From the NCBI RefSeq assembly GCF_017349075.1, contig NZ_JAFMOF010000005.1:124001-188000 (forward strand): a stretch of 64,000 nt of DNA. The letters are read 5' to 3'. The notes beneath the pieces are model-generated. The model saw nothing but the letters and a program-made list of their open reading frames with translations. It was not told where the DNA came from and ran no database searches. A program made the translations under genes and the position numbers. Source of the DNA: Streptomyces triculaminicus. GTDB lineage: Bacteria; Actinomycetota; Actinomycetes; Streptomycetales; Streptomycetaceae. Of the stretch, positions 1 through 8,660 are shown piece by piece (positions within the stretch are counted from its first letter, which is position 1; each line of letters begins with the position of its first letter).

Positions 1-14
1 GGAGAATCACTCCC

Positions 15-626
15 ATGGACAGCAGCAGTACACGCCGCCGGAACACCCGGCGCAGGCTCTTCGAGGCGGCGGTCACCCTCATCGCCGAGCAGGGCTTCTC
101 CTCCACGACGGTGGACGAGATCGCCGAGCGCGCCGGAGTGGCGAAGGGCACGGTCTACTACAACTTCGCCAGCAAGACCGTGCTCTTCGAGGAGCTGCTG
201 CGGCACGGCATCGAGCTGCTGACGGACTCCCTGCAGGCGGCCGCCGACGAGAGCGCCGAGCGCGGGGGCAGCCGGGTCGACGCGCTCGACGCGATGATCC
301 GGGCCGGACTCGACTTCATCACGCGCTACCCGGCGCTCATGCAGCTCTACGTCGCCGAGCTGTGGCGCACCAACCGGGCCTGGCAGTCGACGCTGATGCA
401 GGTCCGCTCCCGCGCGATAGCGGTGATCGAGTCGGTGCTGCGCGAGGCGGTCGCCGAGGGCGAGCTGAGCGACGAGATCGATGTGCCGCTGACGGCGTCC
501 GCGCTGTTCGGGATGGTGCTGGTGGCGGCGCTGGACTGGCAGTCGTTCCAGCCGGAGCGGTCGATCGACGAGGTGCACTCGGCGCTGTCGCGGCTGCTGC
601 AGGGGCGGGTGGGCGGCGGCCGCTGA
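15..626 (+). CDS. TetR/AcrR family transcriptional regulator
   Basis: A 203-residue DNA-binding repressor-type protein. The N-terminal helix-turn-helix lies at about residues 10-57, with the typical core DEIAERAGVAKGTVYYNF. The remaining roughly 140 helical residues form the ligand and dimer domain, which is too divergent to name an effector. The ATG at 15 is preceded by ggag at 1-4, so the promoter is outside the window. A hairpin terminator follows at 654-689. The next gene on the same strand starts 340 bp later from its own promoter, so co-transcription is unlikely. The target genes cannot be told from this sequence. Confidence 0.93.
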   Translation: MDSSSTRRRNTRRRLFEAAVTLIAEQGFSSTTVDEIAERAGVAKGTVYYNFASKTVLFEELLRHGIELLTDSLQAAADESAERGGSRVDALDAMIRAGLDFITRYPALMQLYVAELWRTNRAWQSTLMQVRSRAIAVIESVLREAVAEGELSDEIDVPLTASALFGMVLVAALDWQSFQPERSIDEVHSALSRLLQGRVGGGR

Positions 627-653
627 CCGGCGCGCACGGCGGGCGTCCGCCGT

Positions 654-689
654 CCCGGTGCGGACCGATCCCCCTCGATCCGCACCGGG
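654..689 (+). terminator. Hairpin terminator after the TetR gene
   Basis: An 11-bp perfect inverted repeat (654-664 with 679-689) lies 28 bp after the TetR stop codon. There is no T-tract, which is usual for Streptomyces terminators. Confidence 0.6.
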
Positions 690-955
690 GCAGCGTTCCC
701 CGTAACTCCCCAGAGCCCCCGTGGGGCTCCTGTTCCCCCGTACGGCAGGGCCGCCGCGCCGTTCCGCCGCCCCGTGTCGGCGGTGCCGGCCCGGGCGTCC
801 CTTCCGTGCCCCCTACTCTCCCCGGTGGGAGGGGTCCGGCCCATCCGCGCGCGTACTCATCCGTGCGCCTAGGTACGCGTACTCATCACCTGAGCCCCCG
901 GCACCGGTGCGGACGGGTGCGGGGCCGCGTTGCGGGCCGGGCCGCCGGGTGCCGA

Positions 956-961
956 TACAGT
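956..961 (+). promoter_or_regulatory. -10 element for a probably leaderless transcript
   Basis: TACAGT ends 6 bp before the ATG at 968, and there is no Shine-Dalgarno before that ATG. Transcription would therefore begin at or next to the start codon. Confidence 0.45.
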
Positions 962-967
962 CGGCGC

Positions 968-2473
968 ATGGCACGGATTGCGGTGATCGGCGCCGGGATG
1001 GGCGCGATGGCGGCCGCCGCCCGGCTGGCCGTCGCGGGCCACCGGGTGGCGGTGTACGAACAGGGACGAACGCACGGAGGCGGCGTCGGGCGGCTGGCAC
1101 GGGAGGGGTTCGTCTTCGACACCGGCCCCGGGCTGCTGCACCTTCCCGCCGTCTACCGCGACCTGTTCGTCAAGACCGGCAAGGAGTCGCTGGAGCAGTG
1201 CCTGGAGCTGGTCCAGGTGGATCCGGCGAGCCGGCACGTCTTCCCCGACGGCACCGACGTCTCGCTGCCCAACGCCTCGCGGGCCGGCGTCGTCGCCGCC
1301 CTGGACGCGGCGGTGGGCCCGGGCGCGGGCGAGCGCTGGAGCGATCTGGTCAACCGGGCGCGCGAGGTCTGGGACGCCACGCGGCGTCCGCTGCTGGAGG
1401 AGCCGCTGCGCGCGGAGACCGCCGGGGCCCTGGGCGGCGACCCGTACCCGGCGGTGCGCCGGCGCGGGCTCTTCCGCCGGGCGGCGCCCGCCACCCTGGC
1501 GGCCGTGGCCGAGCGGGAGTTGAAGGACCCCCGCCTCGTCGCCCTGCTCGAGAGCCACGCCCTGGCGTACGGCCTCGATCCGCGCCGCGCCCCCGCGAGC
1601 GCGACCGTGCTGCCGTACATGGAGCAGACCTTCGGCAGCTGGTACGTGCGCGGCGGCCTGCGCGGGCTGGCGGACGCCCTGTACGAGCGGTGCCTGGCGC
1701 GGCGCGTGGAGTTCTTCTTCGGCGCCGAGGTCGTGGGACTGGTGGAGAAGGACGGCCGGGCGGCCGGGGTGCGGCTGGCCGACGGCGGCGTCGCCGAGGC
1801 CGACATGGTGGTGGCCGCGGTCGCGCCCGGCCGGCTGGCGGCCATCGCGCCGGGCGTGGAGGGGCGGCCGTCCGCGGCCCCCGTCGCGCCGGCCGGCAGG
1901 TTCGGCGTGTTCCTGGCGCTCTCCGGCGCCCGGCCGGAGGGCACCGCGCACCGCACGGTGGTCCACGCGGCCGGCCGCGGCGCCGAGTTGGACGCCGTCT
2001 TCGGCGAGCGCGGCGGGTCCGGCCACGGGCCGACGGTGACGGTGCTGCGGCCGGACGACCCCACGACGCGCCCCGGGGACGACCACGAGGCGGTGACGCT
2101 CACCGCGACGGTCGCCCCGCACGGCCGGGTGGACTGGTCGGCGCCCGGGGTGTCCGCCGGCTTCGCCGAGCGGGTGATCCGGGCGGCCGAGGCCGCCGTG
2201 CCGGACCTGCGGAAGCGGCTGATGTGGCACGAGGTGCGCACGCCGGCCGACACCCGGGCGGCGACCGGGGCCGAGGGCGGGGGCGTGCCCGCGCCGGCCC
2301 TGGCCGGAGCGGAGGGGGCGTTCCTGCATCCCGGCAACGTCACCGGCCTGCCCGGCCTGTATCTGGCGGGCGGCTTCGCCCACCCCGGCGGCGGGCTGGC
2401 GCACGCGGGCATGTCCGGCGCGCTGGTCGCCGGGCTGATCGTGGACGGCGCCGACTGGCGCGGCTCGCAGTAG
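968..2473 (+). CDS. Phytoene-desaturase-like NAD(P)/FAD-dependent oxidoreductase
   Basis: A 501-residue flavoprotein of the CrtI/amine-oxidase superfamily. The N-terminus carries the FAD dinucleotide fold (AVIGAGMGAMAAAARLAVAG), followed by a GGGVGR motif. The C-terminal FAD signature is HPGGGLAHAGMSG, close to the HPGGG motif of carotenoid desaturases. The length fits that family. No other carotenoid genes (crtB, crtE, crtY) are nearby, so the substrate is unknown and a carotenoid role is not supported by context. The ATG at 968 is chosen because the dinucleotide fold begins at once after it. It converges with the following minus-strand gene with a gap of only 16 bp. Confidence 0.88.
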   Translation: MARIAVIGAGMGAMAAAARLAVAGHRVAVYEQGRTHGGGVGRLAREGFVFDTGPGLLHLPAVYRDLFVKTGKESLEQCLELVQVDPASRHVFPDGTDVSLPNASRAGVVAALDAAVGPGAGERWSDLVNRAREVWDATRRPLLEEPLRAETAGALGGDPYPAVRRRGLFRRAAPATLAAVAERELKDPRLVALLESHALAYGLDPRRAPASATVLPYMEQTFGSWYVRGGLRGLADALYERCLARRVEFFFGAEVVGLVEKDGRAAGVRLADGGVAEADMVVAAVAPGRLAAIAPGVEGRPSAAPVAPAGRFGVFLALSGARPEGTAHRTVVHAAGRGAELDAVFGERGGSGHGPTVTVLRPDDPTTRPGDDHEAVTLTATVAPHGRVDWSAPGVSAGFAERVIRAAEAAVPDLRKRLMWHEVRTPADTRAATGAEGGGVPAPALAGAEGAFLHPGNVTGLPGLYLAGGFAHPGGGLAHAGMSGALVAGLIVDGADWRGSQ

Positions 2474-2489
2474 GCCGCCGCGCCGGGCG

Positions 2490-3459
2490 TCAGTAGCGGT
2501 AGTGCTGCTGCTCGTCGTAGCCGTGGCCGGGCGCCTGCTGCGGCGGGTACTGCTGCTGCCCGGGCTGGCCGGAGGGCGGGGTGTCGTTGTCGCGCTGCTG
2601 CGGCACCCAGACGCCGCCGGGCGGGGTGTCGAAGTCGTACTGCGGCGTGTACACCCCGGCGGCGGGGGTTCCGCCGCCGTACTGCTGCTGTTGCTGCTGC
2701 TGGTACGGCTGCTGCTGCCCGTACACGTCGTACTGCTCGTAGGACTGCGGGCGGTTGCCGATGTACGGGTCGGAGTACGAGGCGTACTGCCCCTGGCCGT
2801 AGTCGTACTGGCCGGCGTAGCCGCCCTGGTCCGGGGCGCCGGAGGCGGCCTGGTTGCCGTAGCCGTCCTGGTTGCCGTAACCGTCCGTGTGCCCGAAGAC
2901 GTTGTCGTCGGCGCCGGCGGGGTCGTAGCCGGGGTGCGGCTGCTCGGCCGTGGGCTGCTGGGGCACGGTGGGCATGAGCTCGGTGGCGGCGGCGTCCAGA
3001 CCGGGGGCGGGCGGGGGCGCGTCGGGGCCGGAGGACGGGCCGGTGGCCTCGGGAGCGGCGGACGGTGCGGCGGGGCGGGGCGCTCGCCCTGCGGCGGCGC
3101 CCGGACCCGGCCCGGCTCTCGGTCGCGGCTCTGCCCCTGCCCTTGCCCCTGCCCCTCGGCGCGTTCTTGCCCTTCGGCGCGCTCTCGGGGCCGCCGTCCT
3201 CCTCCTTGCGGCGCAGGGCCCAGCCCATGGAGAAGCCACGACGGAACGAGAGGGTCACGAAGGTCTGGCCGACGCCGAAGGCGAGGGCGCCCACGACGAT
3301 GACCGCCACGGACGGTAGGGCGACTCCGGCGACGACGCCGAGAAAGCCGACGAAGGCGAGGAGCCGCCAGCGCAGCCGCGCCTTGTACTGCAGCAGCACC
3401 TCGCCGAGCAGCCAGAGCGCGACGATGCCGAACGCGATGTAGAGGACCGTCCAGCCCAT
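2490..3459 (-). pseudogene. Membrane protein with a Gln/Tyr-rich tail (frameshifted in this sequence)
   Basis: The N-terminal part, read from the ATG at 3459 (SD aggggc), has two membrane segments in its first about 75 residues, then a charged stretch. The C-terminal part is in another frame and ends at 2490. It is a low-complexity Gly/Gln/Tyr/Pro tail with a run of seven Gln and repeated YGNQ, YDYGQ and QQQY units. Joining the two needs removal of one base (970 bp = 3x323+1) somewhere in about 3085-3175, a (G/C)-rich stretch of near-repeats. The joined protein would be about 322 residues: two membrane helices and a disordered cytoplasmic tail. Its function is unknown. It lies 43 bp downstream (in position) of metF and is transcribed in the same direction as metF from its own start. 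Confidence 0.7.
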
Positions 3460-3502
3460 TAACGCCCCTCTCGTGCGGCCGCCCGTCCGCCGGCCGACCG
3501 TG

Positions 3503-4420
3503 TCAGGACCGCTGGTGCAGCCCCAGGTTCTCGTAGATTTCCAACGTGGCCGTTGAGTGGTTCAGGGTAATGAAGTGCAACCCGGGGATCTCCTCGGCCA
3601 TCAACCGGGCACACAGGTCCGTCGCGTACTCGATTCCGATCGAGCGTACAGCGGCCGCGTCGTCCTTCACCGCGAGGATCCGCTCCGCGAGGTCCGGCGG
3701 GAAGGCCGCGTTACTGAGCTGCGCGAATCGTTCGATCTGGCGCACGTTGGTGACCGGCATGATTTCCGGAATGATCGGAGTTTGGCAACCCGCTGCCGCT
3801 ACCCGATCGCGGAGCCGGAGATAGTCCTCGGGATAGAAGAACATCTGGGTGATGGCGAAATCGGCGCCCGCCCGGCATTTGTCGACGAAGTGACCGATGT
3901 CGGTCTCCCAGTCGGTGGAGCGCGGGTGCATCTCGGGGAAGGCCGCGACGCCCACGCAGAAGTCGCCCGACTCCTTGATGAGCCGCACCAGGTCCGCGGC
4001 GTAGCGCACGCCGTCGGGGTGGCGCACCCACTCGCCCATGGGGTCGCCGGGCGGGTCGCCGCGCAGGGCGAGCATGTTGCGGATGCCCACGTCGGCGTAC
4101 TGGCCGATGATGTTGCGCAGCTCGGCCACGGAGTGGTCGACCGCCGTGAGGTGGGCCACCGGGGTCAGCGTGGTGTCGGTCGCGATGCGCTCCGTCGCCC
4201 GGACGGTGCCCTCACGGGAGGAGCCGCCGGCGCCGTAGGTGACCGAGACGAAGGTCGGTCCGACGGCCTCGATCCGGCGGATGGCATTCCACAGCGTCCG
4301 CTCGCCCTTCGCCGTCCTCGGGGCGGCGAACTCGAAGGAGTACGACCGCTCGCCTGAGGCGAGCAGCTCCCGCACGGTGCGCGCGTGGTCTGTCCTGGTG
4401 GAGGCAGTGCCAAGGGCCAT
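3503..4420 (-). CDS. metF: Methylenetetrahydrofolate reductase
   Basis: A 305-residue FAD-dependent TIM-barrel enzyme that reduces 5,10-methylene-THF to 5-methyl-THF for methionine synthesis. It has the expected EFAAPRT start of the barrel, the ALRGDPPGDP folate/FAD segment, the QMFF motif and the IPEIMPV strand. The length matches bacterial MetF. The ATG at 4420 follows GGTTAACTTGCCGGT with no clear SD, so the mRNA may be leaderless. thiE lies 135 bp upstream on the same strand. I saw no SAM or cobalamin riboswitch in that gap. Confidence 0.97.
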   Translation of the reverse strand: MALGTASTRTDHARTVRELLASGERSYSFEFAAPRTAKGERTLWNAIRRIEAVGPTFVSVTYGAGGSSREGTVRATERIATDTTLTPVAHLTAVDHSVAELRNIIGQYADVGIRNMLALRGDPPGDPMGEWVRHPDGVRYAADLVRLIKESGDFCVGVAAFPEMHPRSTDWETDIGHFVDKCRAGADFAITQMFFYPEDYLRLRDRVAAAGCQTPIIPEIMPVTNVRQIERFAQLSNAAFPPDLAERILAVKDDAAAVRSIGIEYATDLCARLMAEEIPGLHFITLNHSTATLEIYENLGLHQRS

Positions 4421-4555
4421 ACCGGCAAGTTAACCAGCGGGTCCGTGGACCCCCCAACCGAATAGGCGAAATGTCCCGTTCGCCGGGCGACTGTCCACCG
4501 ACCGTCCCACTCCTTGGACGCCGGGCGTCTCACGAGGAGCCGGACGGCTATGCCC

Positions 4556-5209
4556 TTACCCCTCGTGGGCGCGTATCCGCTTCGCCAGCCGTGCGGCGGC
4601 GGCGGCCGGGTCGTCGGCCTCGGTGATGGCGCGCACCACCACGATCCGCCGGGCACCGGCGGCGAGCACCTCGTCGACGTTGCCCTCGTCGATCCCGCCG
4701 ATGGCGAACCAGGGTCGTACGGGCTCGAGCGCGGCGGCGTAGCGCACCAGGTCAAGGCCCGGGGCGTGGCGGCCGGGCTTGGTGGGGGTCGGCCAGCAGG
4801 GGCCGGTGCAGAAATAGTCCACGCCGGGCTCGGCGACGGCGGCGTCGACCTCGGCCTCGGCGTGCGTGGAGCGGCCGATCAGCACGTCCTCGCCGAGGAT
4901 CGCGCGGGCGGCGGGCACCGGAAGGTCGCCCTGGCCCAGGTGGAGCACGTCGGAGCCGATGGCGTGCGCGACGTCGGCGCGGTCGTTGACCGCCAGGAGC
5001 CGGCCGTGGCGGCGGGCGGCCTCGGCGAACACGGCGAGGTGCTCCAGCTCCTCGCCCGCCTCCATGCCCTTGTCGCGCAGCTGCACGATGTCCACTCCGG
5101 AGGAGAGCACCGCGTCGAGGAACTGCGGCAGGTCGCCCTGGCGCCTGCGCGCGTCGGTGCACAGGTACAGCCGGGCGTCGGCGAGCCGCTCGCGCGCGGT
5201 GACGGACAT
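4556..5209 (-). CDS. thiE: Thiamine phosphate synthase
   Basis: A 217-residue TIM-barrel enzyme that joins hydroxymethylpyrimidine diphosphate and carboxythiazole phosphate to make thiamine phosphate. Visible motifs are VQLRDKGM, NDRADVA, HLGQGDLPV, the phosphate-binding TGPCWPTPTKPGR segment and FAIGGID near the C-terminus. The ATG at 5209 is preferred over an upstream ATG at 5266 because a strong SD (ggggggag) precedes it and the extension has no family similarity. It lies apart from thiOSG, downstream of the Rv2175c-like gene and separated from it by a hairpin, so it may have its own promoter. Confidence 0.95.
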   Translation of the reverse strand: MSVTARERLADARLYLCTDARRRQGDLPQFLDAVLSSGVDIVQLRDKGMEAGEELEHLAVFAEAARRHGRLLAVNDRADVAHAIGSDVLHLGQGDLPVPAARAILGEDVLIGRSTHAEAEVDAAVAEPGVDYFCTGPCWPTPTKPGRHAPGLDLVRYAAALEPVRPWFAIGGIDEGNVDEVLAAGARRIVVVRAITEADDPAAAAARLAKRIRAHEG

Positions 5210-5232
5210 TCGGGTGTCTCCCCCCGGGTCGG

Positions 5233-5268
5233 CGGTGTACGGGCCGGGGCTGCCGGACCCGTACACCG
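5233..5268 (-). terminator. Hairpin between the Rv2175c-like gene and thiE
   Basis: An 11-bp perfect stem (5233-5243 with 5258-5268) extends inward by a CCGG/CCGG pair across a one-base bulge. It lies 38 bp downstream of the Rv2175c-like stop and 24 bp before thiE, so it probably ends or attenuates that transcript. Confidence 0.5.
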
Positions 5269-5305
5269 GACGGTCTTTCTCTCTACCCCTCCGCGGTCGG
5301 AAGGC

Positions 5306-5671
5306 TCAGACGGCGAGCGCCTGGGCGCGGCGCTTCACCTCCGTGCCGCGATTCTCGCGCAGCGCCTGCGCGGGGGTGCCGGGCAGGGTCGGGTCGGGGG
5401 TGAAGAGCCACTCCAGCATCTCCTGGTCGCTGAAGCCGTCGTCCCGCAGCAGCGTCAAGGTCCCGGCCAGGCCCTTGACCACCTTGCCCTCGCCGATGAA
5501 CTCGGCGGGCACCATGAGCACTCGGTTCTCGCCACGGCGCACGGCGATCAGCTGGCCTTCCTTGACCAGCTGCCGGACGCGCGTCACCTCGACATCGAGC
5601 ATTTCGGCGATGTCGGGGAGGTTGAGCCAGGCGGGGACGAGAGCATCGATCTTTGCGTCAATCTCGGTCAC
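5306..5671 (-). CDS. Rv2175c-like DNA-binding protein
   Basis: A 121-residue winged-helix/HTH protein. The N-terminus VTEIDAKIDALVPAWLNLPD leads into an HTH (DIAEMLDVEVTRVRQLVKEG), and LVPEW-type and GTLTLLRDDGFSDQE segments are typical of the Rv2175c family. In M. tuberculosis Rv2175c lies beside pknL and is a PknL substrate phosphorylated near its N-terminus. Here a PknL-type kinase gene is 4 kb away, with thi genes between, so the same partnership is likely (inference). The GTG at 5671 fits the conserved start. There is one Thr at position 2 in the N-terminal tail. Confidence 0.88.
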   Translation of the reverse strand: MTEIDAKIDALVPAWLNLPDIAEMLDVEVTRVRQLVKEGQLIAVRRGENRVLMVPAEFIGEGKVVKGLAGTLTLLRDDGFSDQEMLEWLFTPDPTLPGTPAQALRENRGTEVKRRAQALAV

Positions 5672-5778
5672 AGGGACAAGCCTGCCATCCGGGACTGACA
5701 GTCGGTAGCCGGGTTGACCCGAGCCGGTCCCCGAACCGGCCCGGAGGTCACCCCACCGGCCCCTCGGAGCACCGCGGA

Positions 5779-7004
5779 TCAGAGCACCGCGGACTTCAGC
5801 GGGACGGACGCGTCGGCGGCCTTCGACCGGTCCAGCACCGCCCCCTGCTCGATGAGCTTGCGGCCCTGCGCCAGGTCGCGCGGGCGCCCCACGGCCAGCA
5901 GCGCCACCAGGACGCCCGCCCGCAGCCAGCACACCGTCCAGGCGGCGCCGGCCGGGTCGCCGCGCCGGACGAGCTCGTCGGCGCGCGCGTGGTGCCCGGC
6001 GTACTGCACGAACCGCCCGAACTGCTCGGACCAGAAGTACGGCACCGGGTCGTACACCGGCCCCTCGGCCGGGCCGTGGACGATGTTCCCGGCGACGGTC
6101 CGGGGGCCCTGCAGGGCGTTGTCCCAGTGGTGGACCAGCAGCCGCTCGCCGTAGCGGGCGGAGGGGAAGGAGGCGCAGTCGCCGACGGCGTAGACGTCCG
6201 GCAGCGAGGTGTGCAGCCGGTCGTCGGCGGCGATGGAGCGGTCCTCCGCGAGCTCGATGCCGGAACCGGCCAGCCAGGCCGTCGCGGGACGGGCCCCGAT
6301 GCCGACGACCACCGCGCCGGCCGGCAGGCGGGTGCCGTCGTCGAGGACGACCGCGCCCTCCTCCACCGCCGCCACCCGCGCGCCGGTCACGAGGCGGGCT
6401 CCGCTGTGGGCGTACCACTCGGCCATGTGGGTGGCGACCTCGGGCGGCATGGCGTCCGCCAGCGGCCGGTCCGCGGCCTCGACCACGGTCACCCGGCAGC
6501 CCGCCTCGAGCGCGGCGGTCGCGAACTCGGCGCCGATCCAGCCGGCCCCGACCGCGACGACGTCGCGCTGCCCGGCGAGCACCGGGCGCAGCCCCTCGAC
6601 GTCGTCGAGGGTCCGCAGCACGTGGACGCCGGGCACGCCCTCGCTGCCGGGCAGGGTGATGGGCTCGGCGCCGGTGGCGACGACCAGCACGTCGTAGGGC
6701 ACCGGCCCCCGCGCGGTCTCCAGCACATGCTCGTCCGCCCGCAGGCCGGTGGCCTCCCGTCCCAGCTCGAGGTCGATGCCGAGCGAGGCGAAGTCCACCT
6801 CGAAGGCGGATCCCTCGGCCTTGCCGAGGAGCACGGCCTTGGACAGCGGGGGCGGTCGTAGGGCGGGTGGGGCTCGGCGCCCAGCAGGGAGATCGCGCCC
6901 TTCCAGCCCTGCTCACGCAGGGCGACGGCGGTCTGCACCCCGGCCATGCCCGCGCCGACGATGACGACGCGCCGGTCACTGGAGGTGTTCGTCTGCTCGC
7001 TCAC
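5779..7004 (-). pseudogene. FAD-dependent ferredoxin/rubredoxin reductase-like oxidoreductase (frameshifted in this sequence)
   Basis: The N-terminus, read from GTG 7004, begins SEQTNTSSDRRVVIVGAGMAG (FAD-binding) and continues to HPPYDRP. The reading frame then breaks in a run of five G (plus strand 6848-6852). Adding one base restores the family motif YDRPPLSK and runs on through DVVAVGAGWIGAEFA (NAD-binding), VYAVGDCA and a C-terminal reductase domain ending at 5779. The joined protein is 408 residues, the usual size for BphA4/rhodocoxin-reductase-type enzymes that pass electrons from NAD(P)H to a small iron-sulfur protein. The exact restoration of motif and length argues for a homopolymer sequencing error. 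The enzyme's partner is unknown. It is divergent from the thi operon. Confidence 0.85.
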
Positions 7005-7143
7005 ACGATCAACTGTAGGACGGCGACCTGCGTCCGTCGGAGCAACCGGTGACGAGACCTCTGACACAGCGTCACGATGTTTGGGGGTCCGATCACCACG
7101 AACCACGCGTGGGCCGCCCTTCCGGCCCCTCCTCGGCGCGTAC

Positions 7144-7149
7144 TACTGT
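7144..7149 (+). promoter_or_regulatory. -10 element of the thiOSG promoter
   Basis: TACTGT lies just upstream of the riboswitch, so the transcript would begin at about 7156 and carry the whole aptamer. Confidence 0.45.
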
Positions 7150-7160
7150 GGCCGCTGCAA

Positions 7161-7256
7161 GCACTCGCGGGAGCCCGGACGCACCGGGCTGAGAGGGAGG
7201 CTGGACGGCCTCCGACCGTACGAACCTGATCCGGGTCATGCCGGCGAAGGGAGGGG
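7161..7256 (+). promoter_or_regulatory. TPP riboswitch (THI element)
   Basis: The conserved thi-box landmarks are present in order: CTGAGAGG at 7189-7196, ACCTGATCCGGGT at 7224-7236 and GCGAAGGGAGG at 7244-7254, with a variable stem between. The thiO Shine-Dalgarno (gggagggg) overlaps the 3' edge of the aptamer 11 bp before the ATG. Thiamine diphosphate binding would thus hide the ribosome site, which fits a translational-control design. Confidence 0.95.
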
Positions 7257-7266
7257 CTGGAAGCCC

Positions 7267-8430
7267 ATGCACGCGCGGCACACCCGTGACGTTCTGGTCA
7301 TCGGCGGCGGCGTCATCGGCCTGGTCACGGCCTGGCGCGCCGCCCAGCGCGGTCTGCGCGTGGCGGTCGCCGACCCGGCGCCCGGCCAGGGCGCGGCCCA
7401 GGTGGCGGCCGGAATGCTGGCCGCCGTCACCGAACTGCACTACGGCGAGCAGACGCTGCTCGCCCTCAACCTCGCCTCCGCGCGGCGCTATCCGGCGTTC
7501 ACGGCCGAGCTGGAGGAGGCCAGCGGCGTGGAGACCGGCTACCGCGCCTGCGGCACCCTCGCCGTCGCCCTCGACGCCGACGACCGGGCCCATCTGCGCG
7601 AGCTGCACGCGCTGCAGCTGCGCTCCGGGCTGGACGCGCAGTGGCTGTCGGGGCGCGAATGCCGCCGCCTGGAGCCGATGCTGGCGCCCGGCGTGCGCGG
7701 CGGGCTGCGGGTGGACGGCGACCACCAGACCGACCCCCGGCGCCTGTCCCGGGCCCTGCTGACGGCCTGTGAGCGGGCCGGGGTGGTCTTCCACCGCCAC
7801 GAGGCCGTACGGGCGCTGCTGGCCGGCGGCCGCGCGGTGGGCGCCGAGCTCGCCGACGGCACCCTGCTGGCCGCCGGCCAGACCGTGCTGGCGGCGGGCA
7901 GCCTCAGCGGTCGCCTGGCGGGGCTGCCCGAGGACGTGTTGCCCCCGGTCCGCCCGGTCAAGGGCCAGGTCCTGCGGCTGCGCGTGCCGGACGCCTACCG
8001 GCCCTTCCTCTCCCGCACCGTACGGGCGGTGGTGCGCGGCTGCCCGGTCTACCTGGTGCCGCGCGAGAACGGCGAGCTGGTCGTCGGCGCCACCAGCGAG
8101 GAGCTCGGCTGGGACACCACCGTCACCGCCGGCGGCGTCTACGAGCTGCTGCGCGACGCCCACGAGCTCATGCCCGGCATCACCGAGCTGCCGCTGGTGG
8201 AGACCCGCGCGGGGCTGCGGCCCGGCTCCCCCGACAACGCCCCGCTGCTCGGCCCCACCGCCCTGCCCGGGCTGCTCGCGGCCACCGGCCACTACCGCAA
8301 CGGCGTGCTGCTCACCCCGGTCACCGGCGACGTGATGGCCGAGGTGCTGACCACCGGGCGGCTGCCCGAGGAGGCCCGCCCCTTCTCCCCCCGACGCTTC
8401 ACCCACGCATTCCAGGAGCAGCCCGCATGA
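7267..8430 (+). CDS. thiO: Glycine oxidase ThiO
   Basis: A 387-residue FAD enzyme that oxidises glycine to dehydroglycine (iminoglycine) for the thiazole ring of thiamine. The N-terminal VLVIGGGVIGLVTAW dinucleotide fold is followed by the GAAQVAAGMLA loop. The C-terminus has TRAGLRPGSPDN and LAATGHYRNGVLLTP, both typical of the glycine/D-amino-acid oxidase family. It is the first gene of the TPP-controlled operon. The ATG at 7267 follows the SD inside the riboswitch, and its stop overlaps the thiS start (ATGA). Confidence 0.96.
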   Translation: MHARHTRDVLVIGGGVIGLVTAWRAAQRGLRVAVADPAPGQGAAQVAAGMLAAVTELHYGEQTLLALNLASARRYPAFTAELEEASGVETGYRACGTLAVALDADDRAHLRELHALQLRSGLDAQWLSGRECRRLEPMLAPGVRGGLRVDGDHQTDPRRLSRALLTACERAGVVFHRHEAVRALLAGGRAVGAELADGTLLAAGQTVLAAGSLSGRLAGLPEDVLPPVRPVKGQVLRLRVPDAYRPFLSRTVRAVVRGCPVYLVPRENGELVVGATSEELGWDTTVTAGGVYELLRDAHELMPGITELPLVETRAGLRPGSPDNAPLLGPTALPGLLAATGHYRNGVLLTPVTGDVMAEVLTTGRLPEEARPFSPRRFTHAFQEQPA

Positions 8431-8651
8431 CCGGCAGCGACGTCATCACCCACAGCATCAGCGTCAACGGCGAGCACCGCGACGTCCCCGCCGGGACGAC
8501 CCTCGACGGGCTCGTGGCGAGTCTCACCACCGCGCACGGCGGAGTCGCCGCCGCGGTCAACGAGGCCGTCGTCCCCCGCGGCCAGTGGCCGCTCACCCCG
8601 CTCGCCGCCGGCGACCGGGTCGAGGTCCTCACCGCCGTCCAGGGAGGCTGA
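8427..8651 (+). CDS. thiS: Sulfur carrier protein ThiS
   Basis: A 74-residue ubiquitin-like protein ending in Gly-Gly, the tail that is adenylated and loaded with sulfur as a thiocarboxylate for thiazole formation. The family phrase VNEAVVPRGQWPLTPLAAGDRVEVLTAVQGG is recognisable in its parts (LAAGDRVEVLTAVQGG). It overlaps thiO by 4 bp and precedes thiG by 9 bp, so the three are translated together. Confidence 0.96.
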   Translation: MTGSDVITHSISVNGEHRDVPAGTTLDGLVASLTTAHGGVAAAVNEAVVPRGQWPLTPLAAGDRVEVLTAVQGG

Positions 8652-8660
8652 TCAGCACAG

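Larger units (their letters stand above)
627..967. other. Non-coding gap with a terminator, a 12-bp direct repeat and a promoter
   Basis: This 341-bp gap holds the terminator at 654-689. It also holds two exact copies of the 12-mer CGCGTACTCATC, at 850-861 and 876-887 (26-bp period), and a -10-like TACAGT at 956-961. I see no convincing gene; the open frames across it are GC-driven. The direct repeat lies about 80-120 bp upstream of the flavoprotein start and could be an activator or repressor site. Confidence 0.5.

Noticed and set aside
968..2473. Carotenoid biosynthesis cluster
   Set aside because: Only a desaturase-like gene is present; crtE, crtB and crtY are absent.
721..2496. Long open frames overlapping known genes on both strands (for example 721-2496, 869-2404, 10257-12392)
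   Set aside because: They are GC-driven shadows: Arg/Gly/Ala-rich, no motifs, and they oppose genes with clear family signatures.
5210..5266. Longer ThiE from ATG 5266
   Set aside because: The extension lies inside a hairpin and lacks similarity, and the SD is before 5209.
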